The notes under the pieces: model-generated
What the model was told of the DNA's origin: nothing
Databases searched by the model: none
What the model saw: only the letters and a program-made list of their open reading frames with translations
NCBI GenBank assembly: GCA_964498525.1
Contig: CAZCGU010000007.1
Span: 110,666-174,665, forward strand
Source of the DNA: DTU098 sp964498525
Lineage (GTDB): Bacteria; Bacillota; Desulfotomaculia; Desulfotomaculales; Pelotomaculaceae
Reading direction: 5' to 3'
Length of the DNA stretch: 64,000 nucleotides
Part shown: positions 1-8,014 of the stretch, piece after piece
Position numbering within the stretch: the first letter of the stretch is position 1
Layout of the letters: every line of letters starts with the position of its first letter
Made by a program: the position numbers and the translations under genes

Positions 1-135
1 TGGGCTTATGGAAGACACCGGGTGAAAATAAAGGAATGGGTGGGCAAGGTTCCAAAAATAAAGGAGAGTTTACTGAAAAAATAAAGGGCCGGCCAGGTGA
101 TATTCCTTTCAGGGGATAAATATAAACTTGCAGAT
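1..135 (+). pseudogene. Decayed fragment of a DUF6884-like gene
   Basis: Read from base 1, the sequence encodes IKEWVGKVPKIKESLLKK and then meets a TAA at 82-84. Shifted one frame, bases 97-135 encode VIFLSGDKYKLAD. The intact protein at 6408-7193 contains IREWARFLKIRESVSEK and VVFLLGDKYLQALE in the same order and spacing. The DNA is also similar to about 6730-6835. This is therefore the remnant of a second copy, broken by a stop and a frameshift, whose 5' part lies outside the window. It no longer encodes a functional protein. Confidence 0.8.
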
Positions 136-635
136 CACTTATCACTTATAAATGTTAGCCATAAATATTTGTTGATACCATTCAAACATAAGAATATAAT
201 GGAATGAAATTCAACATTTATCTGCACAAAATCCACCTGTTGTTTTTTGACAGGAAGTGGCGCGTAGAATTGACGGGCGCGAAATAGGCAATGGCCGGCG
301 GCCATCTCTGGCCAGGCCAGGATGTCTGCGGTTTCCAACTGCTGCCGGCGCTGCGGATGAACTGGAGGAACGGTTCAATAACTGCAGCCGGTCGTCATCC
401 TCTGCTTCTGCGATGTGTAAGAGGTTCCGGGAAACAGCAGTTAGTTAGCTGATGTTTCCAATAAACTTTTGTTTTCCATCGTTTTCCTGGCCGGGTTCAA
501 ACAAGTGTTAATGTTACGGTTTCTTTAACGTGCAGCCTATGATTTGTCCTATATGGCGTGCTCCAACTGCCGCATTTGGCCAGGATTTTGCAGCTAATGG
601 GCTGTCACAAAAACATTTCAATCCAGGGGGAAAAA
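136..635. other. Intergenic, no gene seen
   Basis: Short open frames occur, such as 257-448 on the plus strand, but they have no convincing ribosome binding site and no recognisable protein. The promoter of the operon starting at 636 should lie here, but I see no clear -35/-10 pair. A good ribosome binding site (CAGGGGG) precedes the ATG at 636. Confidence 0.5.
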
Positions 636-932
636 ATGAACATTGAAAAAACCTTAAACGCAAATGAACTGACCATTGCTCTTACCGGACGTCTGGACAC
701 CACCACCGCCCCGCAGTTGGAGGCGGAGCTGAAGACCTCGCTGGATGGCGTCAGCTATCTTTTGCTGGATTTTGACGGGCTGGAATACATCTCCTCCGCT
801 GGATTGCGGGTGCTGCTTTCCACCCAAAAGGTGATGAACAAGCAGGGTAAAATGGTTATCCGCCACGTCAATGAGACCATTCTTGAGGTGTTTGAGGTAA
901 CAGGATTCACCGATATTCTGACCATAGAGTGA
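636..932 (+). CDS. STAS-domain protein, anti-anti-sigma factor type
   Basis: A 98-residue single-domain STAS protein of the SpoIIAA/RsbV type. ITIALTGRLDTTTAPQLE forms the first strand and helix, LLLDFDGLEYISSAGLRVLL carries the conserved SSAG segment with the Ser that partner kinases phosphorylate, and the C-terminal helix follows. The ATG at 636 is chosen over an upstream in-frame ATG at 558 because a GGGGG ribosome binding site precedes it and the protein then has family length. In known partner switching, the unphosphorylated STAS protein binds an anti-sigma HATPase and a PP2C phosphatase resets it. Both domain types occur in this operon (937-2658 and 4154-6175). No sigma factor gene is nearby, so the target may not be transcription. 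Confidence 0.88.
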   Translation: MNIEKTLNANELTIALTGRLDTTTAPQLEAELKTSLDGVSYLLLDFDGLEYISSAGLRVLLSTQKVMNKQGKMVIRHVNETILEVFEVTGFTDILTIE

Positions 933-936
933 TTTG

Positions 937-2658
937 ATGGAGGCGCAGTTTGCCAGAAGCGCCTACGGGCACTTCCTGATCTGGGGCGTCTGCTCGTCCC
1001 TGGGAGTTACGGTATCTACCCTTGTGGACGCTGTTTTGATCGGCAATATTGTCGGCAGCAACGGCCTGGCGGTGGCCAATATCGCCACGCCGGTGTTTTT
1101 GGTATACTCGCTTTTCGGTCTGACCATCGGCGTGGGCGCCAATATCCTGATTGGCAGAAGGCTGGGCGCCGCCGATGTGGACGAGGCCAACCGGGTCTTC
1201 AACGCCCAGGTCTTTACTGGCGCGGTGATCGGACTTTCCTGCCTGGTGTTTTCAGTTTTGCTGCAGGATGAAATATGCCAGTTTTTAGGCGCGAAGGAGG
1301 CCCTGCTGCCGCTGGGAAAGCAGTACCTGACGGTGGTGTTTTACTCCGCGCCGCTTTTTGTTCTCTATCATATCCTCGCCGTATCGGTACGGACCGACGG
1401 CGATCCCAAGCTTGCTGCCATTTCTTCGGCGACCGTGATCCTCACCAACCTGTCCCTGGATATCCTCTTCATGGTGATACTGGGGTGGGGCATCTTCGGC
1501 GCAGCCGTCTCTCTCTGCATAGCGGAGGCCCTGGGAATGGCAGTATTGCTGTTGCATTTCACGAAAAAATATGCGCTGCTGCGGTTCCGGCTGTCGTTCC
1601 CCCGCCTGGCGGATGTCAGGTATTTTGTGGTAAACGGCTTCGGTGTCGGTTCGGCCTCTATCTTTCAGGCGGCGGTTATATTTGTTTTCAATATCCTGCT
1701 GCTGGCGCACGGGACCGGGCAGGGCGTGATGCATGTGGCCATTTTCGGCGTCATTTACACCATGAGTATGATCCCCTTTGCTGTATTTGACGGCGCCGGC
1801 AGCGCCATTGCTACAGTAGTGTCAATTTTTGCCGGGGAAAAAGACGGCAAAAGCATGTTAACCGTGCTGGGGCAGGGTATAAAAATCGTCAGCCTGGCGG
1901 GCGTTCTGGTTACCGTGGTGTTTCTTTTGGGCGCCGGGGAAATCGTGCGGTTTTTTGGGATTGCCGGTGACACGGCGCTGTCCACCGCCACCCTGGCCTT
2001 TCGGGTTTTCACCGCCAGCATTCTGTTTGCGGGGATCAACACAGTGGTCACCGCTTTCTGGCAGGCCCTTGGCCGGGCGCGGCTGGCAGGCGCAATGTCT
2101 GTGCTGAGAAACTTCATTTTACTGCTGGCGCTGGGCTTTGCCTTGATCCCCGGGTATCATATAATTGGGCTTAGCGTTGCCTTTGTATGCAGCGAGGCGA
2201 TATGTCTGCTGGGGATTCTTCCGGTGCTGCTTTTCCGCAGTTCCAAGTCTTATGTCGCCCAAAAGTTTCAATTTGCCAACCGCGTCCACGAAAAATACTA
2301 CACCATCCATACCGGGAGCATCGCGCAGGTTTCCGTCGATTTGGGGCAACTGTGCGGGGATTGGAAAATCAGCAGCAAAAAGGCGTTTTTTATCAATTTA
2401 ATCGTGGAAGAACTGATCCTCAATATCATCAAGTTCGGGTTGAAAGATAAGGGAAAAAAGCACTACATTTCAATCAAGCTGCTGGACAACGGCGGCGAGT
2501 ACATCATTCGGATCCGGGACAACGTCAGCACCTACAACCCCTTTGACTCCAGCGGCGACGAAATCGATCGGGCGGCCATCAAAATAATTACCACAAAAGC
2601 GAAGTATTATGACTATCAACGCAAATTGATTTTCAACTATCTTTATCTAATCATCTAA
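937..2658 (+). CDS. MATE-family exporter fused to a C-terminal HATPase domain
   Basis: About 573 residues. Residues 1 to about 440 are a 12-helix MATE/NorM-like transporter (start GHFLIWGVCSSLGVTVSTLV), a family that exports small cationic or organic molecules using Na+ or H+. The last 120 or so residues are cytoplasmic and match GHKL ATPases of the RsbW/SpoIIAB kind. The N-box helix is VEELILNIIKFG and the G1-like segment is IRDNVSTYNPFD. The glycine-rich G2 box expected next is missing (DRAAIKIITTKAKYYDY instead), so kinase activity is doubtful. The ATG at 937 lies four bases after the STAS stop; a TTG at 934 is an alternative. The fusion suggests that transport is gated by, or reports to, the partner-switching proteins of this operon (inference). 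Confidence 0.85.
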   Translation: MEAQFARSAYGHFLIWGVCSSLGVTVSTLVDAVLIGNIVGSNGLAVANIATPVFLVYSLFGLTIGVGANILIGRRLGAADVDEANRVFNAQVFTGAVIGLSCLVFSVLLQDEICQFLGAKEALLPLGKQYLTVVFYSAPLFVLYHILAVSVRTDGDPKLAAISSATVILTNLSLDILFMVILGWGIFGAAVSLCIAEALGMAVLLLHFTKKYALLRFRLSFPRLADVRYFVVNGFGVGSASIFQAAVIFVFNILLLAHGTGQGVMHVAIFGVIYTMSMIPFAVFDGAGSAIATVVSIFAGEKDGKSMLTVLGQGIKIVSLAGVLVTVVFLLGAGEIVRFFGIAGDTALSTATLAFRVFTASILFAGINTVVTAFWQALGRARLAGAMSVLRNFILLLALGFALIPGYHIIGLSVAFVCSEAICLLGILPVLLFRSSKSYVAQKFQFANRVHEKYYTIHTGSIAQVSVDLGQLCGDWKISSKKAFFINLIVEELILNIIKFGLKDKGKKHYISIKLLDNGGEYIIRIRDNVSTYNPFDSSGDEIDRAAIKIITTKAKYYDYQRKLIFNYLYLII

Positions 2659-2668
2659 CTTTGGGGAA

Positions 2669-3547
2669 ATGAATGCATTGAACAAAACAATATTTCAAGA
2701 TAATCAGGAGATCGCCCGGCTGGCGGTCCAAAACAGGTTGTTGAAGGCCTATGAGCAGCCAGTCTACGACCGGGTCATGGCCGGGCGTTCCAACCTGAAA
2801 CTGCTGGACATCGGCTGTAACAACGGCAGTAAAACAGTGGACCGGTTTACCGGTGAAAACTTTTCCCGGGTGATTGGGCTGGAGTACCACCCCAATTTAG
2901 CGGCCCAGGCCCGGCAGGCCTACGGAAACGATCGTTTTACTTTCTATCATTGCGATGTGGAAGAGTCCGGCTTTGCCCGGCGGCTGGCGTTTCTTATGAA
3001 GCAAACCGGCGTAGCTGCCTTTGACATCATTCATATCTCCTATGTCCTGCTGCATCTGAAAAATCCGGGCGCGCTGCTCAGAATACTGCGGGGTTTTTTG
3101 GCCCCCGGGGGCCGGTTGATCGTGGTGGAGTCAAACGACTCGGTCAGCGGGGTCTGCCCGGATCCCAACCATTTGTTCCGCGGTTTTTTAGATATTTTGT
3201 ACCGTGACCCCTTCTCCGGGGACAGGGATTGCGGCGCGAAACTGCCCGCCCTGCTGGCGGAATGTGGCTACCGGCGCATTGCCCTGGAAAGCGCCGCGAT
3301 CCGGGCCGGCGAAGGAGAGACGCAAAAAAAGAGGGATATTTTTTACGCCTTTTTCTCTTACCTGCCCCAGGATGTGCTGCTTTTACAAAGGCAGGAGCCG
3401 CGTAACGACCGGTACGCGGCGTGGGCGGCCTACCTGGAGGAGCATTTTGAGGCGCTGCGCAATTTGATTTTAGATCAGAACACCAGGGTGTCAATGGGGG
3501 TAAGCATCGTCACCTGTTCCGGGGACGAAGGTGGAGACAGGGAATGA
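2669..3547 (+). CDS. Class I SAM-dependent methyltransferase
   Basis: A 292-residue Rossmann-fold methyltransferase. The SAM-binding motif I is LLDIGCNNGSKT (about residues 46-57), the acidic residue at the end of strand 2 is in IGLEYHPN, motif II is near FDIIHISYVLLHLKNPGALL, and the post-motif segment is GFLAPGGRLIVVES. The fold is of the Methyltransf_11/25 type, which usually acts on small molecules, but the substrate cannot be read from sequence. It starts 10 bases after the MATE gene and overlaps the next gene region, so it belongs to the operon. Together with the acetyltransferase-like protein that follows, it may modify the compound exported by the MATE protein (inference). Confidence 0.8.
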   Translation: MNALNKTIFQDNQEIARLAVQNRLLKAYEQPVYDRVMAGRSNLKLLDIGCNNGSKTVDRFTGENFSRVIGLEYHPNLAAQARQAYGNDRFTFYHCDVEESGFARRLAFLMKQTGVAAFDIIHISYVLLHLKNPGALLRILRGFLAPGGRLIVVESNDSVSGVCPDPNHLFRGFLDILYRDPFSGDRDCGAKLPALLAECGYRRIALESAAIRAGEGETQKKRDIFYAFFSYLPQDVLLLQRQEPRNDRYAAWAAYLEEHFEALRNLILDQNTRVSMGVSIVTCSGDEGGDRE

Positions 3548-3548
3548 T

Positions 3549-4151
3549 ATGAAACTGCCTGTGATTGCCCCGGGCGGGTGCGGCGCCCTTTACTTTGAAA
3601 AATTGACTGCAGCCCGGTTGGACGAGGCGTCAGCCTTGTGCGACAGGTGCGTGGGGAAAAATTTATATCCCCGGGCCTACCTGGCCTCTATTGTGGACAA
3701 ACAGGGCCACTGTTTTTATCTGCTGGTCACGCCCCGGCGCAAGGCGGTGGGCTACATCTATTTTTTCCTGACCGGATTGGAGGAGATGGCCGCCCTGGCC
3801 AGGCTGCCGCGGGAACAGCTGGCTGGCATTTCCCCCAAAGAAAATCCGGTTATCGGGAATTTGCAATCGATCGGCGTGGTGGAAGCGCACCGCCACCGTC
3901 GGCTGTCGGAGAAGCTTGTGTGTTTTTATCTGGAACGGCTGCAAAACACGGCCGACGTGGCCTTTGGCGTGTTCTGGAAGATCGGCGGACATGTTCCCAT
4001 GGAAAAGACCCTGCAGGCGTCCGGCTTTATCCACCTGGCGGACGCGCACCGGGTCTGGTACCACAGGCGTGATTTAATCTGCCCCTTTTGCCCGGGGCGG
4101 TGCCGGTGTGACGCGGCCATCTACTATAAGCCGCTGGGAAGGAGGCCGTAA
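3549..4151 (+). CDS. GNAT-like N-acetyltransferase with Cys-rich C-terminus
   Basis: About 200 residues. The middle resembles GNAT folds: FYLLVTPRRKAVGYIYFF as the central strands, then NLQSIGVVEAHRHRRLSEKL, which matches the acetyl-CoA-binding V-x-x-x-x-R-x-x-G/R-x loop region. The C-terminus ends in a cysteine cluster (CPFCPGRCRCD) that could bind a metal, which is unusual for GNATs. The ATG at 3549 directly follows the methyltransferase stop and has a purine-rich ribosome binding site; a GTG at 3531 would overlap that gene. Family assignment is moderate and substrate unknown. Confidence 0.55.
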   Translation: MKLPVIAPGGCGALYFEKLTAARLDEASALCDRCVGKNLYPRAYLASIVDKQGHCFYLLVTPRRKAVGYIYFFLTGLEEMAALARLPREQLAGISPKENPVIGNLQSIGVVEAHRHRRLSEKLVCFYLERLQNTADVAFGVFWKIGGHVPMEKTLQASGFIHLADAHRVWYHRRDLICPFCPGRCRCDAAIYYKPLGRRP

Positions 4152-4153
4152 AT

Positions 4154-6175
4154 TTGAAGCTGAAACTTTTACCCAAATTTATTCTCTCCCTGGGCGTACT
4201 CGGTGTTGCCCTGACAGTGACGATTACTTTTTTCAGCTACAGCAACTCCAAAGGCTATCTGGAGGACATGTATGCCCAGCGCGTGACCACCGGCAGCAAA
4301 AGCATTGCCTCGATGCTCGCGGTGGAAGATGTGAGGGCCATTATTGCTGAAGGCGGGGACCAGAGCGAGGCTTACAGCAAAACGGCAGCGCTGTTGAACA
4401 CGCTCAAGCAGGACGGGCTGATCACCTATTTGTCCCTGGTGGCGCCGGACGAGGACAGCGTGACCTTCTACATCGACGCCCTGGTGGAGGCTATGGGGGA
4501 TGATCCGGCCAACTATATTCCGTATAACAGCGATATCCTCTACATCGACGCCGCCAGGGACGAGAAGGATCTGCAAAATTACGAGCTGATCTGGGAGCTG
4601 TACGCGCAAAACAAGGGCACGGACAGCCCGGTGATCACCGATAATTCCTATGGGTACAACTACACCTCGGTCTCCCCCGTACTGGATGAAAACGGAAAAG
4701 CGATTGCCGAAATTCAGTATATTCTGGATATGCAGCAGGTGCGCAACCACTTGAATTCATTTTTGTATACCATGCTGCTTATTTCCCTGGGAATTGTGGT
4801 TATAACGCTGCTCTGCTACGTTTTGTTCGTCCGCCGGGTGGTCACCACGCCCATAGGCAAGCTGGCCAAATTTACAAAGGACATCACCGAATCCAAAGAA
4901 TTTGCAGGCCGGCACATCACCATTAAAACCAACGATGAAATTGAGGATCTGGGAAACTCCTTCAATTACATGCTGGAAGAACTGGAAGTCCATATTGAAA
5001 ATCTTTCTAAAATAACCGCCGAAAAGGAGCGCATCGGGGCGGAACTGGACGTGGCCAGGAACATCCAGGCCAGTATGCTTCCCTGCATCTTTCCGGCTTT
5101 CCCCGAACGACCGGAGCTGGATATCTACGCCACCATGACCCCCGCCAAGGAGGTGGGAGGCGACTTCTACGACTTTTTCCTGGTGGACGACGACCGGCTG
5201 GCTATGGTCATGGCCGACGTTTCCGGCAAGGGCGTGCCGGCGGCGCTGTTCATGGTGATTGCCAAGACCCTTCTGAAAAACGTGGCGCAGGCCGGCCTTT
5301 CCCCCAAAGATGTGCTGGAAAAGGTGAATAACCAGCTCTGCGTGAACAATGAGGCGGCTATGTTCGTCACTGTCTGGCTGGGCGTTCTGGAGATTTCCAC
5401 CGGCAAGCTGATCTGCGCCAACGCCGGACACGAGTACCCGGTGCTGAAACGCGCGGACGGCGATTACGAACTGGTGAAGGACAAGCATGGTTTTGTGCTG
5501 GCCGGCATGGAGGACTCCCGCTACAAGGGGTACGAGCTGCAAATGTATCCCGGTGACCGGCTGTTCCTCTACACCGACGGCGTGGTCGAGGCCACCGACG
5601 CCCACAACGAACTCTACGGCGCCGGGCGCATGCTCGCCGCCCTCAATCGCAACAGGGACGCGGACTGCGAAACCCTGCTGCTCCGTATGAAAGAGGACAT
5701 CGACGCCTTTGTGGGCGAAGCGCCCCAGTTTGACGACATCACCATGCTCAGCCTGGAACTGGTACCGCAAAACGGCCCCGGCATGAGAAAGATGAAACTG
5801 ACCCCCGCGCTGGAGTCCATTGAACAGGTAACGGCCTTTGTGGAACAAGAGCTGGAGGCCGCGGGCGTTTCCATGAAGGTGATTCTCCAGATGAACGTCG
5901 CCATAGACGAAATCATTTCCAACATCGCCCGTTATTCAGGCGCAACCTACGCCACCGTGGGAGTGACCGTGAAAAACGGACTTGTCACCCTGCGCTTTGC
6001 CGACAACGGACGTCCTTACGATCCCACCGGACTGCCGGATCCGGACACCACCCTCTCCGCCGAGGAGCGGGAAATCGGCGGACTGGGCATCTATATAGTA
6101 AAGAAATCCATGGACAAAGTGAAATATGAATACCACCACGGACTCAACATCCTTACGCTGACAAAACAGAGCTGA
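4154..6175 (+). CDS. Membrane sensor SpoIIE-type PP2C phosphatase with HATPase domain
   Basis: 673 residues from a TTG start two bases after the previous stop. Order: transmembrane helix (about 7-27), extracytoplasmic sensor (30-200), second helix (202-225), HAMP (226-278), short coiled coil, PP2C/SpoIIE phosphatase (about 310-515), RsbW-like HATPase (about 540-668). PP2C metal-site motifs are intact: GGDFYDFF, ADVSGKGVPAALFM, AGHEYPVL, LYTDGVVEA and FDDITML. The HATPase keeps its N-box (DEIISNIARYSG), DNGRPYDP and a full G2 box GGLGIYIVKK. It therefore carries both activities of a partner switch: a kinase-like domain that could phosphorylate the STAS protein at 636-932 and a phosphatase that could reset it, driven by an outside signal. 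It ends the operon. Confidence 0.92.
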   Translation: MKLKLLPKFILSLGVLGVALTVTITFFSYSNSKGYLEDMYAQRVTTGSKSIASMLAVEDVRAIIAEGGDQSEAYSKTAALLNTLKQDGLITYLSLVAPDEDSVTFYIDALVEAMGDDPANYIPYNSDILYIDAARDEKDLQNYELIWELYAQNKGTDSPVITDNSYGYNYTSVSPVLDENGKAIAEIQYILDMQQVRNHLNSFLYTMLLISLGIVVITLLCYVLFVRRVVTTPIGKLAKFTKDITESKEFAGRHITIKTNDEIEDLGNSFNYMLEELEVHIENLSKITAEKERIGAELDVARNIQASMLPCIFPAFPERPELDIYATMTPAKEVGGDFYDFFLVDDDRLAMVMADVSGKGVPAALFMVIAKTLLKNVAQAGLSPKDVLEKVNNQLCVNNEAAMFVTVWLGVLEISTGKLICANAGHEYPVLKRADGDYELVKDKHGFVLAGMEDSRYKGYELQMYPGDRLFLYTDGVVEATDAHNELYGAGRMLAALNRNRDADCETLLLRMKEDIDAFVGEAPQFDDITMLSLELVPQNGPGMRKMKLTPALESIEQVTAFVEQELEAAGVSMKVILQMNVAIDEIISNIARYSGATYATVGVTVKNGLVTLRFADNGRPYDPTGLPDPDTTLSAEEREIGGLGIYIVKKSMDKVKYEYHHGLNILTLTKQS

Positions 6176-6205
6176 CCTTGCCCCGCCGCCCCACCGGCCG
6201 CCCCG

Positions 6206-6278
6206 GGACGGAGGGACAGGTTCCTTGTCCCAGGGCAGCCGGAACAGAGCGGGACGAGGGGACAGGTCCCTTGTCCCC
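6206..6278. repeat. Two copies of a GGGACAGGTCCCTTGTCCC palindromic repeat
   Basis: Copy A (about 6206-6232) contains GGGACAGGTTCCTTGTCCC. Copy B (about 6251-6278) contains GGGACAGGTCCCTTGTCCCC. Each can fold into a small hairpin. Further copies lie at 7163-7189 and, inverted, at 13242-13268. Such short, high-GC, dispersed palindromes behave like REP elements in clostridial genomes. They may also act as weak transcription stops after 6175. Confidence 0.75.
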
Positions 6279-6407
6279 AAAAGGCAGGACGGGGGACAAT
6301 GGTCAGTAAAAAGCCTAGAAAAGGATAGCCCGGCAATGCGGCCGCATATCTTTTAGTAATCAACGCATCTATTTGTGAACCATAATTTGTGATAATGAGA
6401 GGAAAAC

Positions 6408-7193
6408 ATGCCAGATATTCGTACCTTGGTGATTACCTCATGTACCGGTAAAAAGGCATATAAACCGGATAACCTGCTAACCCAGGATGACTTTAAAGAC
6501 CCGACCAGGCTTGCTGCAAGGGAAGAGGAGTTGCTACCTTACAGGACTCCCGCTAGTCTGATGTATACCGGAGTGCAGCACCGCTGGCTTATGGAGGGCA
6601 TTGAACTTATCAGGACGACCTCTGGGCAGGGTATTATAGACTTATGTATTGTTTCCGCGGGCTACGGCCTGCTTCACGAAAAGGAAATGATTGTTCCCTA
6701 TGAGGTTACCTTCAATGATATGAATAAGGCGGAAATAAGGGAATGGGCAAGGTTCCTAAAAATAAGGGAAAGTGTTTCAGAAAAAACCAAGGACTATGAT
6801 CTGGTGGTATTCCTTTTGGGGGATAAATATTTGCAGGCGCTGGAATTACCCCTGGATATAAAGGGTAGCCCAAAATTGCTGTTCCTGGCCAGCAAGACCA
6901 GCAGGAAACTAATACCCACCGGACAACCATATTATTTTGTTGAGGCCGGCAAGGCAGAGGCGAAATCGTTCAGGTATGGCCTGGTAGGCTTGAAGGGGTA
7001 CCTTTTTAAACTACTGGCCCAGGAGGTGGCTAAAGAAGGACTGCGGGTGGTAGAAAGGCTAGCTGAGGATCCTAATTTGCTAGTTGAAACATTAGGCGCC
7101 CACCGAAAAAAAATTGTCCAGGTGGAGCAGCTGAAAATGTTGTCGCATGATACCGCTGAAAAGGACGGGGGGACAGGTCCCTTGTCCCATTAA
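6408..7193 (+). CDS. DUF6884-like protein of unknown function
   Basis: 261 residues. The N-terminus LVITSCTGKKAYKP is the S-C-x-G/K-K signature of DUF6884-type (YaaA-like fold) proteins. CIVSAGYGLLHEKEMIVPYE is the matching second motif, and LVVFLLGDKYLQALELP follows. No enzymatic activity is firmly assigned to this group that I can name. A repeat copy (7163-7189) has been captured at the 3' end, so the last residues (GGTGPLSH) are repeat-encoded and the original stop was probably lost. The nearest downstream gene is the exonuclease-RecQ-UvrD fusion at 8015, 820 bases away. A decayed paralogue sits at 1-135. A DNA-modification or defence role is possible but unproven. Confidence 0.6.
   Translation: MPDIRTLVITSCTGKKAYKPDNLLTQDDFKDPTRLAAREEELLPYRTPASLMYTGVQHRWLMEGIELIRTTSGQGIIDLCIVSAGYGLLHEKEMIVPYEVTFNDMNKAEIREWARFLKIRESVSEKTKDYDLVVFLLGDKYLQALELPLDIKGSPKLLFLASKTSRKLIPTGQPYYFVEAGKAEAKSFRYGLVGLKGYLFKLLAQEVAKEGLRVVERLAEDPNLLVETLGAHRKKIVQVEQLKMLSHDTAEKDGGTGPLSH
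7163..7189. repeat. Palindromic repeat copy inside a gene 3' end
   Basis: The sequence GGGACAGGTCCCTTGTCCC is the same as repeat copy B at 6251-6278. It overlaps the final codons of the DUF6884-like gene and supplies the tail up to the TAA at 7191-7193. Confidence 0.8.
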
Positions 7194-8014
7194 CTGCCAC
7201 ACAATATAACGTGACTTCCCGCCCATGAGTTTATCATGAGGCGGTTTTAATTTTATCGGGGTACTCCTATCCCCTAATCTCAAATCTTAAATTTTGGCGC
7301 CAGATTCTTGCACATAGTTTTTCTAAAAATTAAAAAAGGGAATGAAAAGGGAGTTTACTCGACAAAGGGGTATTTTGGAGAAATTCTATATGATTTTGTA
7401 GAAAACCTCTTATATAGATTGGGTTTTAGAGCGGTTTGAGAAGGATAATTTAGCCGGTATGAAGCTCTAGATAAAACAGCACAGGATTTACGGTTGCGGT
7501 ACTGGTTTTGCTGGTTCCGGCTAAATCAGCTTGTCTTGGTCGATGTTTTTTGCAGTTATATCTTCGCAATTTCCCGAACAGTTAATAAAAAACACAAACA
7601 GCTGCCTGGAATCTGCTGGTATCTTGTGTTTCGAAATTTTTAACAGGGGCCTCCATCGGCTTGCAACTTGATTATGTTATCATGCCGCTGGTTCTCCACC
7701 ACACTTTTCCATATTAAAAACTAATGAATCTTTAACCGGAGAGGGAGATTAAAAGGAGTAGAAGCGTAAAGGTTTAAACGGCACAAGGATATTTAAAGGA
7801 TTTTCAGATAATTTTGTAGAAAACTTATTTTAAAGAGTAAGGTTGCTGCATATAAAGATACTTCCCAAAGGACCGCTCCCCAATGTTTTTTTATGGGGGA
7901 ACTATAGAGGAACTATACACAGGTCATTGGGGCGGAATTAAAAATCATTAGGAATTATTAAAGGTTGCTCGATAACCTGGTAGTTTACTTCTTAATCCGG
8001 GAGTTACCAAAAGA
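7194..8014. other. Long AT-rich spacer with degenerate direct repeats
   Basis: No credible gene is seen in these 821 bases. Two related segments occur at about 7365-7412 and 7783-7830. Both run from GG-TATTT to the shared core ATTTTGTAGAAAAC. A third relative of the first half (AAGGATATTT then TCAGATAA ten bases later) is in another spacer at about 17764-17790. The spacing and location in non-coding DNA suggest a regulatory or small mobile motif rather than gene remains. Confidence 0.5.

Noticed and set aside
257..448. Open frame on the plus strand
   Set aside because: No ribosome binding site and composition unlike coding DNA; next to pseudogene debris.
4757..5848. Long minus-strand open frame opposite the SpoIIE phosphatase
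   Set aside because: Shadow of a GC-rich gene whose plus-strand motifs are complete; no family match.
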